Assembly: GCA_009664345.1 (NCBI GenBank)
Contig: CP043547.1
Span: forward strand, 558,001-622,000
From: Planctomycetales bacterium 10988
Lineage (GTDB): Bacteria > Planctomycetota > Planctomycetia > Pirellulales > Pb10988
Length of the DNA: 64,000 bases
Direction: 5' to 3'
The notes below the pieces were generated by a model. It worked only from the letters and a program-made list of their open reading frames with translations. It was not told where the DNA came from and ran no database searches. Made by a program: the position numbers and the translations under genes. Shown one piece after another: positions 49,806 through 58,453 of this stretch. The stretch's first letter is position 1; every line of letters starts with the position of its first letter.

Positions 49806-50575
49806 ATGACTGGCAGACTTTTGACAGACGAACTTTGGACGCAGATCGAACCCCTCTTTCCGACCTATCGACGCTCTTACAAGGGAGGGCGGCCGCCGGT
49901 GGACAACCGCACGGTCTTCGCCTGTGTTCTCTTTCTGTGCAAGACCGGCATTGGCTGGCGGGAGTTCCCCACCGAGCTGGGAGTCAGCGAGAAGTCGATC
50001 CGCCGACGGCTGAACGCCTGGAAAGACCTGGGATTATTCGAGGCGATCGCGGCTCATCTGCTCACCCGACTCCGAGCCGCCAGAGGCCTGGACCTGGCCG
50101 AAGTGCTGATCGGCGGCGGACTCGTCAAAGCCCCCTGCGGAGGCGAAAATGCGGCCCCAACCCCACCGACCGAGGCCGAAGCGGCAGCAAATGAATGTCA
50201 TGACCGACTCCCAAGGCGTCCCGCTGGCAGTCCAAGTTTCGGTGGCGAACGAACACGACGTCGGCTTTTTGCTGCCGCTTTCGCTTGCGCATTTTCCTCG
50301 CCTCGGCGGCGTGGCAGGTCGACTACCCACCAAGCCCAAGCGGTGGCGAGCGGATGTCGGTTACACCTCCGGGCCGTTGTTGAATTTGCTGGAAGGCTGC
50401 GGCATCGAGGCGGAAATCCCGCAACGCGGCCAAGACTCCGAGACCAGCCTGGAGCAACGACGCTGGCCGGTCGAACAGACAATTTCGTGGCTGAAACAGT
50501 ATCGCCGCGTTGGTATCCACCGGGAACGCCGAGCCTCTAAGAAAATTGCTGAAAGGTTTTGGGAGCTCTGAGAAA
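49806..50575 (+). mobile_element. Inactivated IS5-family transposase
   Basis: The transposase begins MTGRLLTDELWTQIEPLFPT, followed by PVDNRTVFACVLFLCKTGIG and WREFPTELGVSEKSIRRRLN. The reading frame then shifts twice, once before CGPNPTDRGRSGSK and again before VPLAVQVSVANEHDVGFLLP, and ends with RRWPVEQTISWLKQYRRVGI. At the first catalytic position the expected Asp in 'VLIDGG' is Gly (GGC for GAC). The 3' end beyond about 50535 diverges, so the element is also truncated. It cannot be active. Confidence 0.8.
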
Positions 50576-51239
50576 GAAACGTTGAGCAACGGGAGGAAAG
50601 GCTCTTTGATTTTGGAGAAAAATTTACACCAATTTCGTCCCAAAGGTATCTCCGAGGGTATCACAAAAGGTATCTCGAAGAAAATTAATAAAAAGGTATT
50701 ACCATACAATGACATAAGATATTGTCATTATTAAACTTAGTGTCCAGGGTGGCCAGGCACGGCTAGAACTTTTTGCAGGTGAAGTTGACATGATGCCCCA
50801 AAGGTTAATCGCTGCTGCAACTACTATTTTGGAAAATTTTGCATAGATCATAGATCGTAATCTGTCGCAAACGCATGCATAGGCCGGATTGACCGCAGTC
50901 AGATTCGCACACATCGTGCAATTCAGGAACACCAGGCTTCGGTGCGTTCACAGGGAGCAATGTTGTGATCAACGCAATTCCTGCACGACGGCGTCTGTTC
51001 CGTCAATGTTACGAAGAAAGAAGCCCACTCAACCCTTCGTTGACTCTCGGTTTTCGTTCTACAGAGTCTGAAGTGTTTTGTGGGGTTGTTGCCACACGCC
51101 ATCGGTGGATTGCTGGGCTCTCTTGGCGCTGCAGGAGGGGGGATTCGCTTTGAGGACCTGCGCGACCGCAGGAAAATGGAATATTGGCTTGGGATAATTC
51201 GCTGCATCAGACAACACCTTTTTTAAGCAGGAGGGCGAG
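50576..51239. other. Intergenic region before the coiled-coil gene
   Basis: No convincing coding sequence on either strand. The final stretch contains AGCAGGAGGGCGAG, the ribosome binding site of the next gene, and the promoter is presumably within the preceding 150 bases. Confidence 0.4.
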
Positions 51240-52598
51240 ATGTACCGAGCATTTTTGATTTTGAGTTCCTTGGTGGCAGTGTTGGTTCTGGGTGTGGCTC
51301 AGGACAGAAGCGATTCGGCAGAGAGCCCGGAGCGAGTAGACGGGCGGTACGAGTTGGAAGTACAGCGACGCTCTGTGCAGGCGAGTATTTCGCAGCTGAC
51401 AGAGGGACAGTCGGTGCTTAAGGCGAAACTCCGCGAGGTGGAAGAAGGCTTGGCTGCGCTTGAAGCGGCTGACAAACAGATCGCTTCACGTCGGCAGCTG
51501 ATTGCCGACGGGCATGCAACACTGGACGCCAAATGGGATGAAGTCCATGTGGCCCGAAAGCAGCTTGCCGCCTGGCCAAGCGTGTATCACGCGAAGTGGG
51601 GGGAGATCACCTCTGCTCAAGCAGGGATTCGAACATGGCGGGAACAGTATCGTCAATCCTGGGAAGGGATCGAAGAGAAGCGATCGGAGATCCAGGCTGG
51701 CCATCAGCAAATCGACAGCGGATGGAAAGTGATTGAAGAACGCCGTGACCAGATTCGTCGATCGGGCCATAAGCAGCTCGACGCTGCGTGGGAGGAAATT
51801 GAAAGCCGGCGTTCGCAAATCCGGGCGGCTCACAAAAAAATCGATGATGGCTGGGCGCAGATCGAACGAGGGCGAGCTCAAGTGAAGGAGGGCTGGAAAG
51901 AATGCGACCGCGTGTGGAGTGAAATCCAACGAAAAAAGGACCGTGACCCGTTGGGGCGATCGGGAATACGCAGTGGCCAATACAGCCGCGCGTTCGACAA
52001 GGTTAATGAGGCGATCGGGAAGTTGAACACCATCTGGAAGACGCTGGGCGAGAAGGGTGGCGAACTCAACGAGAAGCGGCGAAAGCTGAATGCCGTTACA
52101 GATGGACTCAATGCACAGGGTGCGAAACTCAATAAATCCAGGGACAAACTCAACGTGGCATGGGAAGCACTGGACTCGCAGGGAGGTCAATTGAATGAGA
52201 GTCGTGGCAGATTGAACTCGGCCACAGCCAAGCTGAACGCCTTCGGCAAAGCTCTCAACGATAAGAATTCCGAACTCAACTCCACCTGGAAGAAGTTGGG
52301 CGAATTCGGCGGTGAGCTGAATGAGCAGAATCGACAAGTGCCGACGAAACGACGTGCTCTCAATGAGCTGGCTAAGCAGCTCAATCGGCAGCGAGCCGAA
52401 TTGAATCAGGCCCACCGAAACTTGTCAGAGAAGTCTGATGCCTTGGACGCCAACAAGAGCGAGTTGCTGGCGTTTCAAGTCGCGGCACAAGCACGGCTCA
52501 AAGAGATGAATGACGCGTTGACGAAGCTACGTGACGTCGAAAGGAACTTGTCTGCGGAGGCCATCGTGACCCGTGGCGACGGCAAAAACACACGATGA
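51240..52598 (+). CDS. Exported coiled-coil protein with Leu-Asn heptads (452 aa)
   Basis: The protein begins with a signal peptide (YRAFLILSSLVAVLVLGVAQ) and is otherwise a continuous helix-forming repeat. Residues 140-220 hold Trp-containing repeats of 21-22 residues (for example WEEIESRRSQIRAAHKKIDD). From residue 262 to about 409 a Leu recurs exactly every seven residues (262, 269, 276, 283 and so on), and most of these Leu are followed by Asn (KLNKSRDKLN, QLNESRGRLN). Asn at this heptad position is typical of coiled coils tuned for register or oligomer state. It lies in series with an exported proline-pentad protein. Function is unknown; a periplasmic or extracellular filament or spacer fits. 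The AGGAGGGCGAG site supports the start. Confidence 0.7.
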   Translation: MYRAFLILSSLVAVLVLGVAQDRSDSAESPERVDGRYELEVQRRSVQASISQLTEGQSVLKAKLREVEEGLAALEAADKQIASRRQLIADGHATLDAKWDEVHVARKQLAAWPSVYHAKWGEITSAQAGIRTWREQYRQSWEGIEEKRSEIQAGHQQIDSGWKVIEERRDQIRRSGHKQLDAAWEEIESRRSQIRAAHKKIDDGWAQIERGRAQVKEGWKECDRVWSEIQRKKDRDPLGRSGIRSGQYSRAFDKVNEAIGKLNTIWKTLGEKGGELNEKRRKLNAVTDGLNAQGAKLNKSRDKLNVAWEALDSQGGQLNESRGRLNSATAKLNAFGKALNDKNSELNSTWKKLGEFGGELNEQNRQVPTKRRALNELAKQLNRQRAELNQAHRNLSEKSDALDANKSELLAFQVAAQARLKEMNDALTKLRDVERNLSAEAIVTRGDGKNTR

Positions 52599-52683
52599 GC
52601 CGTCCTGCGCGATCGCAGGAGTCGGGAGACATGGTCAAGGTAAACTGCCGCCTTCGGCGACAATTTCACAAAGGAGAATCGAA

Positions 52684-53775
52684 ATGCGTTTTCACAAGAC
52701 CCTGACGATGGCCGTCCTGGTGGCGGCAATCACCGCCAGTTCCGCCAACGCACAGTTTAAGATCAAACCGCCGCGGGTTCCTCGTATCCCGACGCCTCCT
52801 CCAATCCCGGGCTTGCCGGGCGGTGGCGGTGGTGGCAACCCTGGCCCGGTTGACCTGCCCTCGGTCAACGTTCCTTCGGTTAAGGTACCGAACATTGACG
52901 TGCCGACCATCAAGGTCCCGTCGTTCAAGCTGCCAAGCGTCGACGTCCCCTCGATTAAGGTGCCGACACTGGATCTGTCGGCAGTCGACGTTCCGAGCGT
53001 TGACGTCGACTTGCCCAAGGGCCTGGACGTCGACTTGCCTGAAGGGATCGACATCGAGCTGCCGGATGTCAATGTCCCAGACTTCAAGATCGAACTGCCC
53101 AAGCTGGACGACATCAAGGTGGAGTTGCCGAACATTGACATTAGCCACCTCAAGATCGATCTGCCGGACACTAAGCTAGACCCGGTCAAGATCGACTGGT
53201 CGAAAGTGGAGAAGCTGGACCCGCTGGCGGTTGATTGGGCGAAGGTCGATCCAGGCAAACTTCTCACTCAGATCGACGTCAGCAAGATCGACTGGGAGAA
53301 GCTCGACCCCAGCCGGTTCGACTGGAAGAAGCTGGACCCGAACATCGACATCTCCAAACTCGACCCCGCCATCGTGGCACTCGCTGTCGATCCAACCGGA
53401 AAACTCGCGGACTTGCTTCGTCACGCCGAGCAGCAAATGCTTGCCAATAGCCCCGGGTGGGATATCGAAGACTTCCTTCCTTCGGACCTGAAAGAAAAAT
53501 GGGATCGGCTGGTAAAGGAATTCACTGTTGAGTTTTGGGCGTACAAACCATTTCCCAACGCGACTACGGGCGTCAAGAGCGACTTCTTTGGCCACGGTAG
53601 CTATGAAATTGGCATGCGCAACACCACGACGTTAGACGTGGCCGTCTTCGTTATTTCATTGGCGGCTGGCCCGGCCGGTCCGACTGCTTACCTGTATGGT
53701 GGTTCCGTAGACTGGGTGGCTTACGGCATTTGGAAGGCAGGAGAACGTATCGTGAAGGAAGTTGTGCAGCCCTAG
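52684..53775 (+). CDS. Exported proline-pentad repeat protein (363 aa)
   Basis: A signal peptide (MRFHKTLTMAVLVAAITASS, cut near ANA) leads a low-complexity Pro/Gly stretch (PRIPTPPPIPG and a Gly run). Ten pentads then have Pro at residues 59, 64, 69, 74, 79, 84, 89, 94 and 104 with a Ser at 99 (units such as VNVPS, IKVPS, VDVPS). Alternating hydrophobic and Pro spacing continues more loosely to about residue 150 (DVDLPEGIDIELP), changing into KIDW / KLDP repeats around 165-230. This recalls AHNAK-like or beta-solenoid pentads and could form a thin rod. The C-terminus has a globular-looking domain (SPGWDIEDFLPSDL, TTTLDVAVFVISLAAGPAG). It starts about 85 bases after the coiled-coil gene, with AAAGGAGAATCGAA upstream. 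Confidence 0.65.
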   Translation: MRFHKTLTMAVLVAAITASSANAQFKIKPPRVPRIPTPPPIPGLPGGGGGGNPGPVDLPSVNVPSVKVPNIDVPTIKVPSFKLPSVDVPSIKVPTLDLSAVDVPSVDVDLPKGLDVDLPEGIDIELPDVNVPDFKIELPKLDDIKVELPNIDISHLKIDLPDTKLDPVKIDWSKVEKLDPLAVDWAKVDPGKLLTQIDVSKIDWEKLDPSRFDWKKLDPNIDISKLDPAIVALAVDPTGKLADLLRHAEQQMLANSPGWDIEDFLPSDLKEKWDRLVKEFTVEFWAYKPFPNATTGVKSDFFGHGSYEIGMRNTTTLDVAVFVISLAAGPAGPTAYLYGGSVDWVAYGIWKAGERIVKEVVQP

Positions 53776-54407
53776 ATGTCTTAGGGATGGCACTCCCCGC
53801 GACGACGTCTTATTAGGACGGGGAGAAAAGAAAGCATGCCGGTTTATTGTGGGGAGAAACCGATCCCGTCGCAGTGGGATTCGGTTCCGAAATTGCAGAG
53901 TTCCGGTTTCTCCGTGCTGTGCACCCTACAATCTGGAGTTCCTAATTGATGCTCTCAATGGCTACGCTCGTTATCCCGAGCCTGTGACATGTGACCATAT
54001 TAGCTTGTAAACGCCGGAGGAGGGGCGGGTCGCAACTATATTTGCCAATCGCGATAACTCGCGCCCGGCAAGGTCACAACACACGTTGAACTGGCAAGGT
54101 TTTTGGGGTGTGAGTGGTGCAAGGGTGACACAAGTCCTGAAGAGACTTGAGTCTCACGCAAAAAGCGCTTAGCGGAGTTCGTCCTGTTGCAACGATGGTG
54201 CAATCCGGCATATCAACCGGGCAGGACATCATTCTTTGGCGTGATTGTAAGCGTGTCGCTCCTCTCAAGTACTGAACGGAATTCGTCAAAAGTAATCCTC
54301 AGTTCTCCATCGGCGCACTCCGCTTGAAGAACAGTTTCGACACCATCCTCCAAAACAAATACGAAGCGTTCCAGAGTCTGATCGGGGAGCAATCCCCCAT
54401 GAACTAA
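53776..54407. other. Intergenic region between the repeat proteins and the IS701-type element
   Basis: No gene is visible apart from the part into which the transposase frame runs beyond the left end of the insertion sequence. Sequence near 54.0-54.3 kb contains no terminator or RNA that I can support. Confidence 0.4.
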
Positions 54408-55728
54408 TACTCCAGTTGTAGATCGTTAGCCCGGGGGTGGTTTTGGTTGTCTGGAGCGGTGGTGGGACTGACGGGCATAGTGCTGATGGCTGCAGCGCCA
54501 AAGGCTCCAATGCAACACCGAGGCGAGCAGCTCGCCGTGGTTCAAATAGCTCAGAAGCAAGCGTTTCAACTCGGGAGTACTCAGGCGAATCAATCCGCCG
54601 TTTTTTTCGCGGCCTCGTGCGGCTCGCGGGGCGAGTCGGCAGCACGATCAGCATTGCATGGGCCAACAGGCTCAGGGTGACGTGACGCTGCCACCCCTCG
54701 AAACTTCGCACCTCGTATTCATCCAAGCCGACTTCCCCTTTCGCCTCCTCGAAGGCTTGCTCGACTCGCCAGCGGCTCCTGGCGAGTTCGGCGAGTTTCC
54801 GCAGTCTCGTGCGGCTCGGAGCCCCGGCCACGTAGTAAGAGCGGGCTCGGTCTTCCTCCAAACTTTCCCGCACGAGGAGCCAGCGATTTCGCTTCGGTTG
54901 CAGGTCGTGATTGATCTCCAAGCGGGCAAAGCGGGATCGCCGGTCGCCTTTGCTCCCGGGGCCGAGGTCGATCGTTCGCCAACGCGAGGCAGGGATTTCG
55001 TGGGCCAATCGCTCCGCCGTCCGCTGCGAAAAGCCTTGGCTCAGCTTGAGCGTTCGGCTCACCGCCAGGACGTAGTTCTTGCCGTGCTCCTCCAAAAAAC
55101 GACGAAGCGTCGAGGCCCCGTAAACCTCATCGCCGGTGACCCACGCGAAGGGAACGCGGGCTTGGATCGCTCGGGCCAGCATCGCCTGAGCCCGTTCGAG
55201 CTTGGTGGAAAAGCCGCGATTCTCGGGGATTCCCGCTTCCCGACACCGCGGGCGGTCCTCGATCCACGCCTTCGGCAGATAGAGTTCGCGGTCGATCAAG
55301 GCACAGCCTTGCGAACTTGCATACGCCAAGAAAACGCCGATCTGGCAGGTCTCGAGGCGTCCGGCGGTGCCCGAGTACCTCCGAGCGACCCCGGCACTTT
55401 TGGTCCCCTTCTTGAGAAACCCGGTCTCGTCCAAGATCAAAACCGCCTGCGAATCGGCAAGGGCTTCGCAAGCGTAGCTCCGCAAACTGTCCGGCAAGGC
55501 ATCGGCCGACCACGAGGCTCGACCCAGCAAATTTTGAATCCCATACGGCGTGGCATCGTCGAGCTGTTCGGCCAGTTGCCAGGAGTTCTTCCGCCGGACT
55601 TCCGAGGTCAGCCCCCGCAGATACCGCCGAGCACGCTGCCAGGCTTCGCCCCTGGCAAACAGCGGCCGCAGCAAGCTCCCGACCCGCTCCAGCTCCGCCG
55701 CGGACACTTCAATCCCTTCACGATTCAT
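54286..55728 (-). CDS. IS701-family transposase
   Basis: A 480-residue DDE transposase. The first acidic motif AVLILDETGFLKKGTKSAGV places Asp100 in the conserved 'DETG' context of the IS701/IS4 group; later SRWRVEQAFEEAKGEVGLDE supplies the Glu-containing Y-REK-like region. The N-terminus has a helical SLLRPLFARGEAWQRARRYL. The frame does not stop at the left end of the element but runs about 120 bases past the inverted repeat into flanking DNA, so the last 40 residues (TIYNWSISSWGI and on) are not typical of the family. The catalytic part looks intact, so the copy may still be active. Confidence 0.85.
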   Translation of the reverse strand: MNREGIEVSAAELERVGSLLRPLFARGEAWQRARRYLRGLTSEVRRKNSWQLAEQLDDATPYGIQNLLGRASWSADALPDSLRSYACEALADSQAVLILDETGFLKKGTKSAGVARRYSGTAGRLETCQIGVFLAYASSQGCALIDRELYLPKAWIEDRPRCREAGIPENRGFSTKLERAQAMLARAIQARVPFAWVTGDEVYGASTLRRFLEEHGKNYVLAVSRTLKLSQGFSQRTAERLAHEIPASRWRTIDLGPGSKGDRRSRFARLEINHDLQPKRNRWLLVRESLEEDRARSYYVAGAPSRTRLRKLAELARSRWRVEQAFEEAKGEVGLDEYEVRSFEGWQRHVTLSLLAHAMLIVLPTRPASRTRPRKKRRIDSPEYSRVETLASELFEPRRAARLGVALEPLALQPSALCPSVPPPLQTTKTTPGLTIYNWSISSWGIAPRSDSGTLRICFGGWCRNCSSSGVRRWRTEDYF

Positions 55729-55789
55729 CGTCCTTTCTCCTTGCAGAGGAAGGAGCGAATGGTACCAAAAATAATCTACAACTGTAGTA
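54408..55789 (-). mobile_element. IS701-type insertion sequence with 16-bp inverted repeats
   Basis: Left end TACTCCAGTTGTAGAT and right end (reverse complement) TACTACAGTTGTAGAT match at 15 of 16 positions. The flanking four bases are CTAA on the left and CTAG on the right. Both fit the YTAR target preference known for IS701, but they are not identical, so a target duplication is not proved. The length of about 1.38 kb and the single long transposase fit the family. Confidence 0.75.
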
Positions 55790-55887
55790 CTAGTACCACT
55801 TACCTTGCGGTGCAGCAGCTGGGCCGACGATCGGGCGGCAGACTAGTGCCTGGCTACTAATCGAAGAGCATGCTGGCTACAGGACAT

Positions 55888-56457
55888 CTACCGCAGTAGA
55901 ACGGCGAACGGGTCTCTCAGCTCAGCGGTGAACCCAACCTTACGGACCAACTTGTATTTCTCTCCTTCCTCAACTTTGCGAGGCTTACTGCTTTTCACCA
56001 AACACCCCTTGTCAGTACGGCCTTTGAGGTAAGTTTCTGCAGCTTTTCCGGTACTAGGCCCGATACCAACTTCCAACTCATTTAGTGGTAGATCGAGTGA
56101 GCCGGGTTTGATTTCGTCGAGTACAAGAGCATGCCGAGAGCCGGTGACTGTGATTCCCTTCGGGATTGGCACCCATTCTATGCCGTCAGAAGAGTATTCC
56201 CTAGCGGGAACGATGTCAGGGTCTGCTCGTGAATCTACCGGTTCCATTACCAGCAGAATCCCACCCTGTTCCTTGAGACTAAGGCGCGCGAACGGCTGCA
56301 CTTGGCTAATGGGATGGCACGCTCCTCCGCCGTAGCCCCAAAAAGTCATACCTGTTTCTTCGAACTCTTTCCTCTTGCGTTTGAGGATGTCCTCCCATGA
56401 CTCTCCCGCATGATTCCCAACTTTCATGAAGATAAATCGTTCTGGAATATCAATCAT
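55888..56457 (-). CDS. Hypothetical protein, last gene of the ImmA operon
   Basis: A 189-residue soluble protein that I cannot assign. Recognisable points are FIFMKVGNHAGESWEDILKR, WGYGGGACHPISQVQPFARL and DEIKPGSLDLPLNELEVGIG. The Gly-rich GYGGGACHP with Cys and His could mark an active or metal-binding site, but this is speculation. The ATG overlaps the stop of the methyltransferase gene by eight bases, so the two are coupled; an earlier in-frame start at 56493 would overlap more. It is the last of a four- or five-gene leftward operon. Probably an effector-associated or small-molecule-binding protein; unknown. Confidence 0.6.
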   Translation of the reverse strand: MIDIPERFIFMKVGNHAGESWEDILKRKRKEFEETGMTFWGYGGGACHPISQVQPFARLSLKEQGGILLVMEPVDSRADPDIVPAREYSSDGIEWVPIPKGITVTGSRHALVLDEIKPGSLDLPLNELEVGIGPSTGKAAETYLKGRTDKGCLVKSSKPRKVEEGEKYKLVRKVGFTAELRDPFAVLLR

Positions 56458-57286
56458 TGTTAGTGGTCTCCAATCGTTCAAGTGTGACATCACGGGAAGC
56501 TAATTTCCCGCCGTTTGTAGGGTCACGGACGTACTGGACTAGTAGAGGGCTATTAGAACCATAAAAGTTTGCCTTATGCTCGGCAGACAAGGGGCGGCTG
56601 GTGTATGAGTCATCCAGAGTGTCGGTTTGCCGCTGGACGATCAACGAACATGAGGTGAGTTCCGGGTCATCGTCAAGATGGTAGCGGTGAAATTCTGGCA
56701 GCATCTCAGCGACTCGAAAACCGGCTTCGAGTAGAATGTTTTGCGTCGCCACTTGCACTTCATGTGTCCATTGATAGCTTGGATGGTCGCCTATCACAAT
56801 GCAGCCAAGGGCATCAGCCTGAACCCCCTCAATCCCTCGCTCTATGAAGGCTTTGACACTCGATCCGTTGTTACTCGCTCCCCAAGGTGGATTTGTATAG
56901 AAGGCATTGGCGGCGTGCCAGAAATCTTTCGGAAGTGCATCGGCTACGTTGTACAAACTGGCACGAATCCAGTCTGACTCTCCGTAATCCTCTGCGAAGC
57001 GATTCACAGAGTTGACGACCCGTTCGTCAAAGTCGAGCACTGTGATGTGCTGCGGGCGGCCCGGAAGAAGTTCGAGTGCGGCTAAGTGAGTTACTGCAAG
57101 CCCGATAGCATCACCGTCTCCAATAAAGAGCACGCTTTTACCGTCGAACCAACGGCTGATTAGCTCAGCTTGGAGGAGCATGTCCGGCAGCTTCATGTAT
57201 ATCTGATCGAAGTGTCGAAGAGGTTTCGGGCGATTGATGATCACGTCTGACAAGGCATATAGGCAGGCACGAAAGTCCACACTCAT
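56450..57286 (-). CDS. NPPW methyltransferase / BpsA-like protein
   Basis: A 278-residue Rossmann-fold enzyme. SVLFIGDGDAIGLAVTHLAA (about residues 51-70; GDGD at 56-59) is an AdoMet-binding glycine loop; ITVLDFDERVVNSVNRFAED (81-100) is the acidic strand that binds the ribose; and YTNPPWGASN places NPPW at residues 132-135, the catalytic motif of amino-methyltransferases. The order and the GDGD and D-F-D pattern also recall BpsA-type aminopropyl transferases, so the substrate could be a polyamine or a base. It is coupled downstream to the unknown 189-residue protein and follows the two-TM gene by 11 bases. In this operon it might make or modify a signal or target. Confidence 0.7.
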   Translation of the reverse strand: MSVDFRACLYALSDVIINRPKPLRHFDQIYMKLPDMLLQAELISRWFDGKSVLFIGDGDAIGLAVTHLAALELLPGRPQHITVLDFDERVVNSVNRFAEDYGESDWIRASLYNVADALPKDFWHAANAFYTNPPWGASNNGSSVKAFIERGIEGVQADALGCIVIGDHPSYQWTHEVQVATQNILLEAGFRVAEMLPEFHRYHLDDDPELTSCSLIVQRQTDTLDDSYTSRPLSAEHKANFYGSNSPLLVQYVRDPTNGGKLASRDVTLERLETTNND

Positions 57287-57297
57287 AGGTTCTCCTC

Positions 57298-57708
57298 TTA
57301 GCTGTTTCGCTCGATCAAGTCAAGAACTCTGTCGCTCGTCGGACTAAACAAGTAGCGGACAATTAAAAATATCATTCCGGCTACCTCGGCAAATACTGCC
57401 ATGATAAATGTCTTTGCAGTCCACGGTTCAAAAGTGAGTAGACCGCAGCCCATTAGAATGAATACGACGTTGATGACAGCCGTCTGTACCCCAAGTACTA
57501 TCAATAGCCACCCTGCGTAACGATCTTTTAATTTTCGATCTTGCGTTTGCTGGCTTTTCCAGGCACTGAGGATTGTTCGAAGACGGTGACTTTCGTCGGC
57601 GATATTCTGAATTCGGCTGTAGAGGTCTACGTCGCTTGATGAAACTGGCCCGCCGACCTCTTTCACAAGCGATTGCAATTCTTTCGGAAGCTGCGGATTC
57701 TCGGCCAT
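57298..57708 (-). CDS. Two-TM membrane protein (136 aa)
   Basis: A 136-residue protein with a helical cytoplasmic N-terminal part (about 60 residues, IQNIADESHRLRTILSAW) and two transmembrane segments of about 20-23 residues (WLLIVLGVQTAVINVVFILM and FIMAVFAEVAGMIFLIVRYL), with a short polar tail. This is the layout of small membrane effectors in defence cassettes, such as SLATT or 2TM proteins, but no family is certain. The ATG overlaps the ImmA/IrrE stop (TGATG), so it is coupled to the peptidase. It may form a pore or an anchor for the partners. The prediction is from hydrophobicity only. Confidence 0.65.
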   Translation of the reverse strand: MAENPQLPKELQSLVKEVGGPVSSSDVDLYSRIQNIADESHRLRTILSAWKSQQTQDRKLKDRYAGWLLIVLGVQTAVINVVFILMGCGLLTFEPWTAKTFIMAVFAEVAGMIFLIVRYLFSPTSDRVLDLIERNS

Positions 57709-58247
57709 CAACCTAACCCTAGCTGATCAACTCGAATCCCCATCGCTGACTCCGACACGTTAAACCTTCTGGCCAACTCGTCGATAGACTTCTGATTCTC
57801 CCATTCTGACTGCACCGCCTCTTCTGGCATCAGCAGTGCGGCAGCAAACATGTTGGCTTGAATTTCCTGCCTTCGTTGCATAGTTATCTCTGTCGCCTCG
57901 TCCGAAGTCTGACGAAACAGATCGGCCTCCCCGTCAACGAACTCCCCATCCTCTAACAAATGAAGAAAGTGGTGACCAAGTTCATGAGCGATGGTAAATC
58001 GTTTCCTGTACGGAGGGTCGGACTGATTCACAAGCAAGGTGGTTGACTCGCCTCTTTTTGCGATCATCCCAACCATGTTGTTGTCGGCGAACTTGGCATT
58101 GTGGACCTTGATACCAAGACGATTGGCCAAGACCACTGGATCTATAGGAATTGACACTAGGCCATGCTGCCGACAGACTTCTCTGGCCTTCTTCTCAATC
58201 TCTACCCGGGTCAAGTATGGTACTTCATGCTTTTCATCAGAGGCCAT
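57708..58247 (-). CDS. ImmA/IrrE-family zinc metallopeptidase
   Basis: A 179-residue ImmA/IrrE peptidase with HELGH at residues 88-92 in the context FTIAHELGHHFLHLLEDGEF, and a downstream Glu-bearing helix (IQANMFAAALLMPEEAVQSE) carrying the third zinc ligand. IrrE-like proteins cleave DNA-bound repressors, and ImmA cleaves the ImmR repressor; no repressor gene is adjacent here, so the natural substrate is open. The stop overlaps the two-TM gene start, and the start overlaps a small upstream gene. Together with the two-TM protein and the methyltransferase it forms an operon that could sense damage or infection. The enzyme identity is strong. Confidence 0.92.
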   Translation of the reverse strand: MASDEKHEVPYLTRVEIEKKAREVCRQHGLVSIPIDPVVLANRLGIKVHNAKFADNNMVGMIAKRGESTTLLVNQSDPPYRKRFTIAHELGHHFLHLLEDGEFVDGEADLFRQTSDEATEITMQRRQEIQANMFAAALLMPEEAVQSEWENQKSIDELARRFNVSESAMGIRVDQLGLG

Positions 58248-58453
58248 TAAATCGTTCCAGCAAGTTGGGCTAGACCAATGGATCGACGATTCATTGAAAC
58301 GAATCCATTAGGCAAGAGAAGTATCGGCACTTTAGTTTGGTCTAGAGACAAAACGATCGCAAATCGTACAACCATGAAGGGGTACCCGTTCATCGACACT
58401 GATCCAGCATTGTAAGGATTGAAGCCATAGTCAGGTTGGTTAGCGGCCTCCAA
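58247..58453 (-). CDS. Small hypothetical protein upstream of ImmA (up to 68 aa)
   Basis: A short frame ending TAA that overlaps the ImmA start codon (TAATG), the mark of a coupled upstream gene. The candidate start is TTG, and an ATG 21 codons in (MNGYPFMVVRFAIVLSL) is also possible. It is mildly hydrophobic. No family is recognised. It may be a leftover C-terminus of a regulator of the ImmA operon; confidence is low. Confidence 0.35.
   Translation of the reverse strand: MEAANQPDYGFNPYNAGSVSMNGYPFMVVRFAIVLSLDQTKVPILLLPNGFVSMNRRSIGLAQLAGTI

Noticed and set aside
52230-53100. CRISPR-like or tandem DNA repeat signal in the repeat-protein genes
   Set aside because: The periodicity is at the amino-acid level (7 and 5 residues) with diverged codons; there are no fixed DNA repeats or spacers.
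54658-55860. 400-codon plus-strand frame over the IS701 transposase
   Set aside because: It is antisense to a clear transposase and has low-complexity composition.
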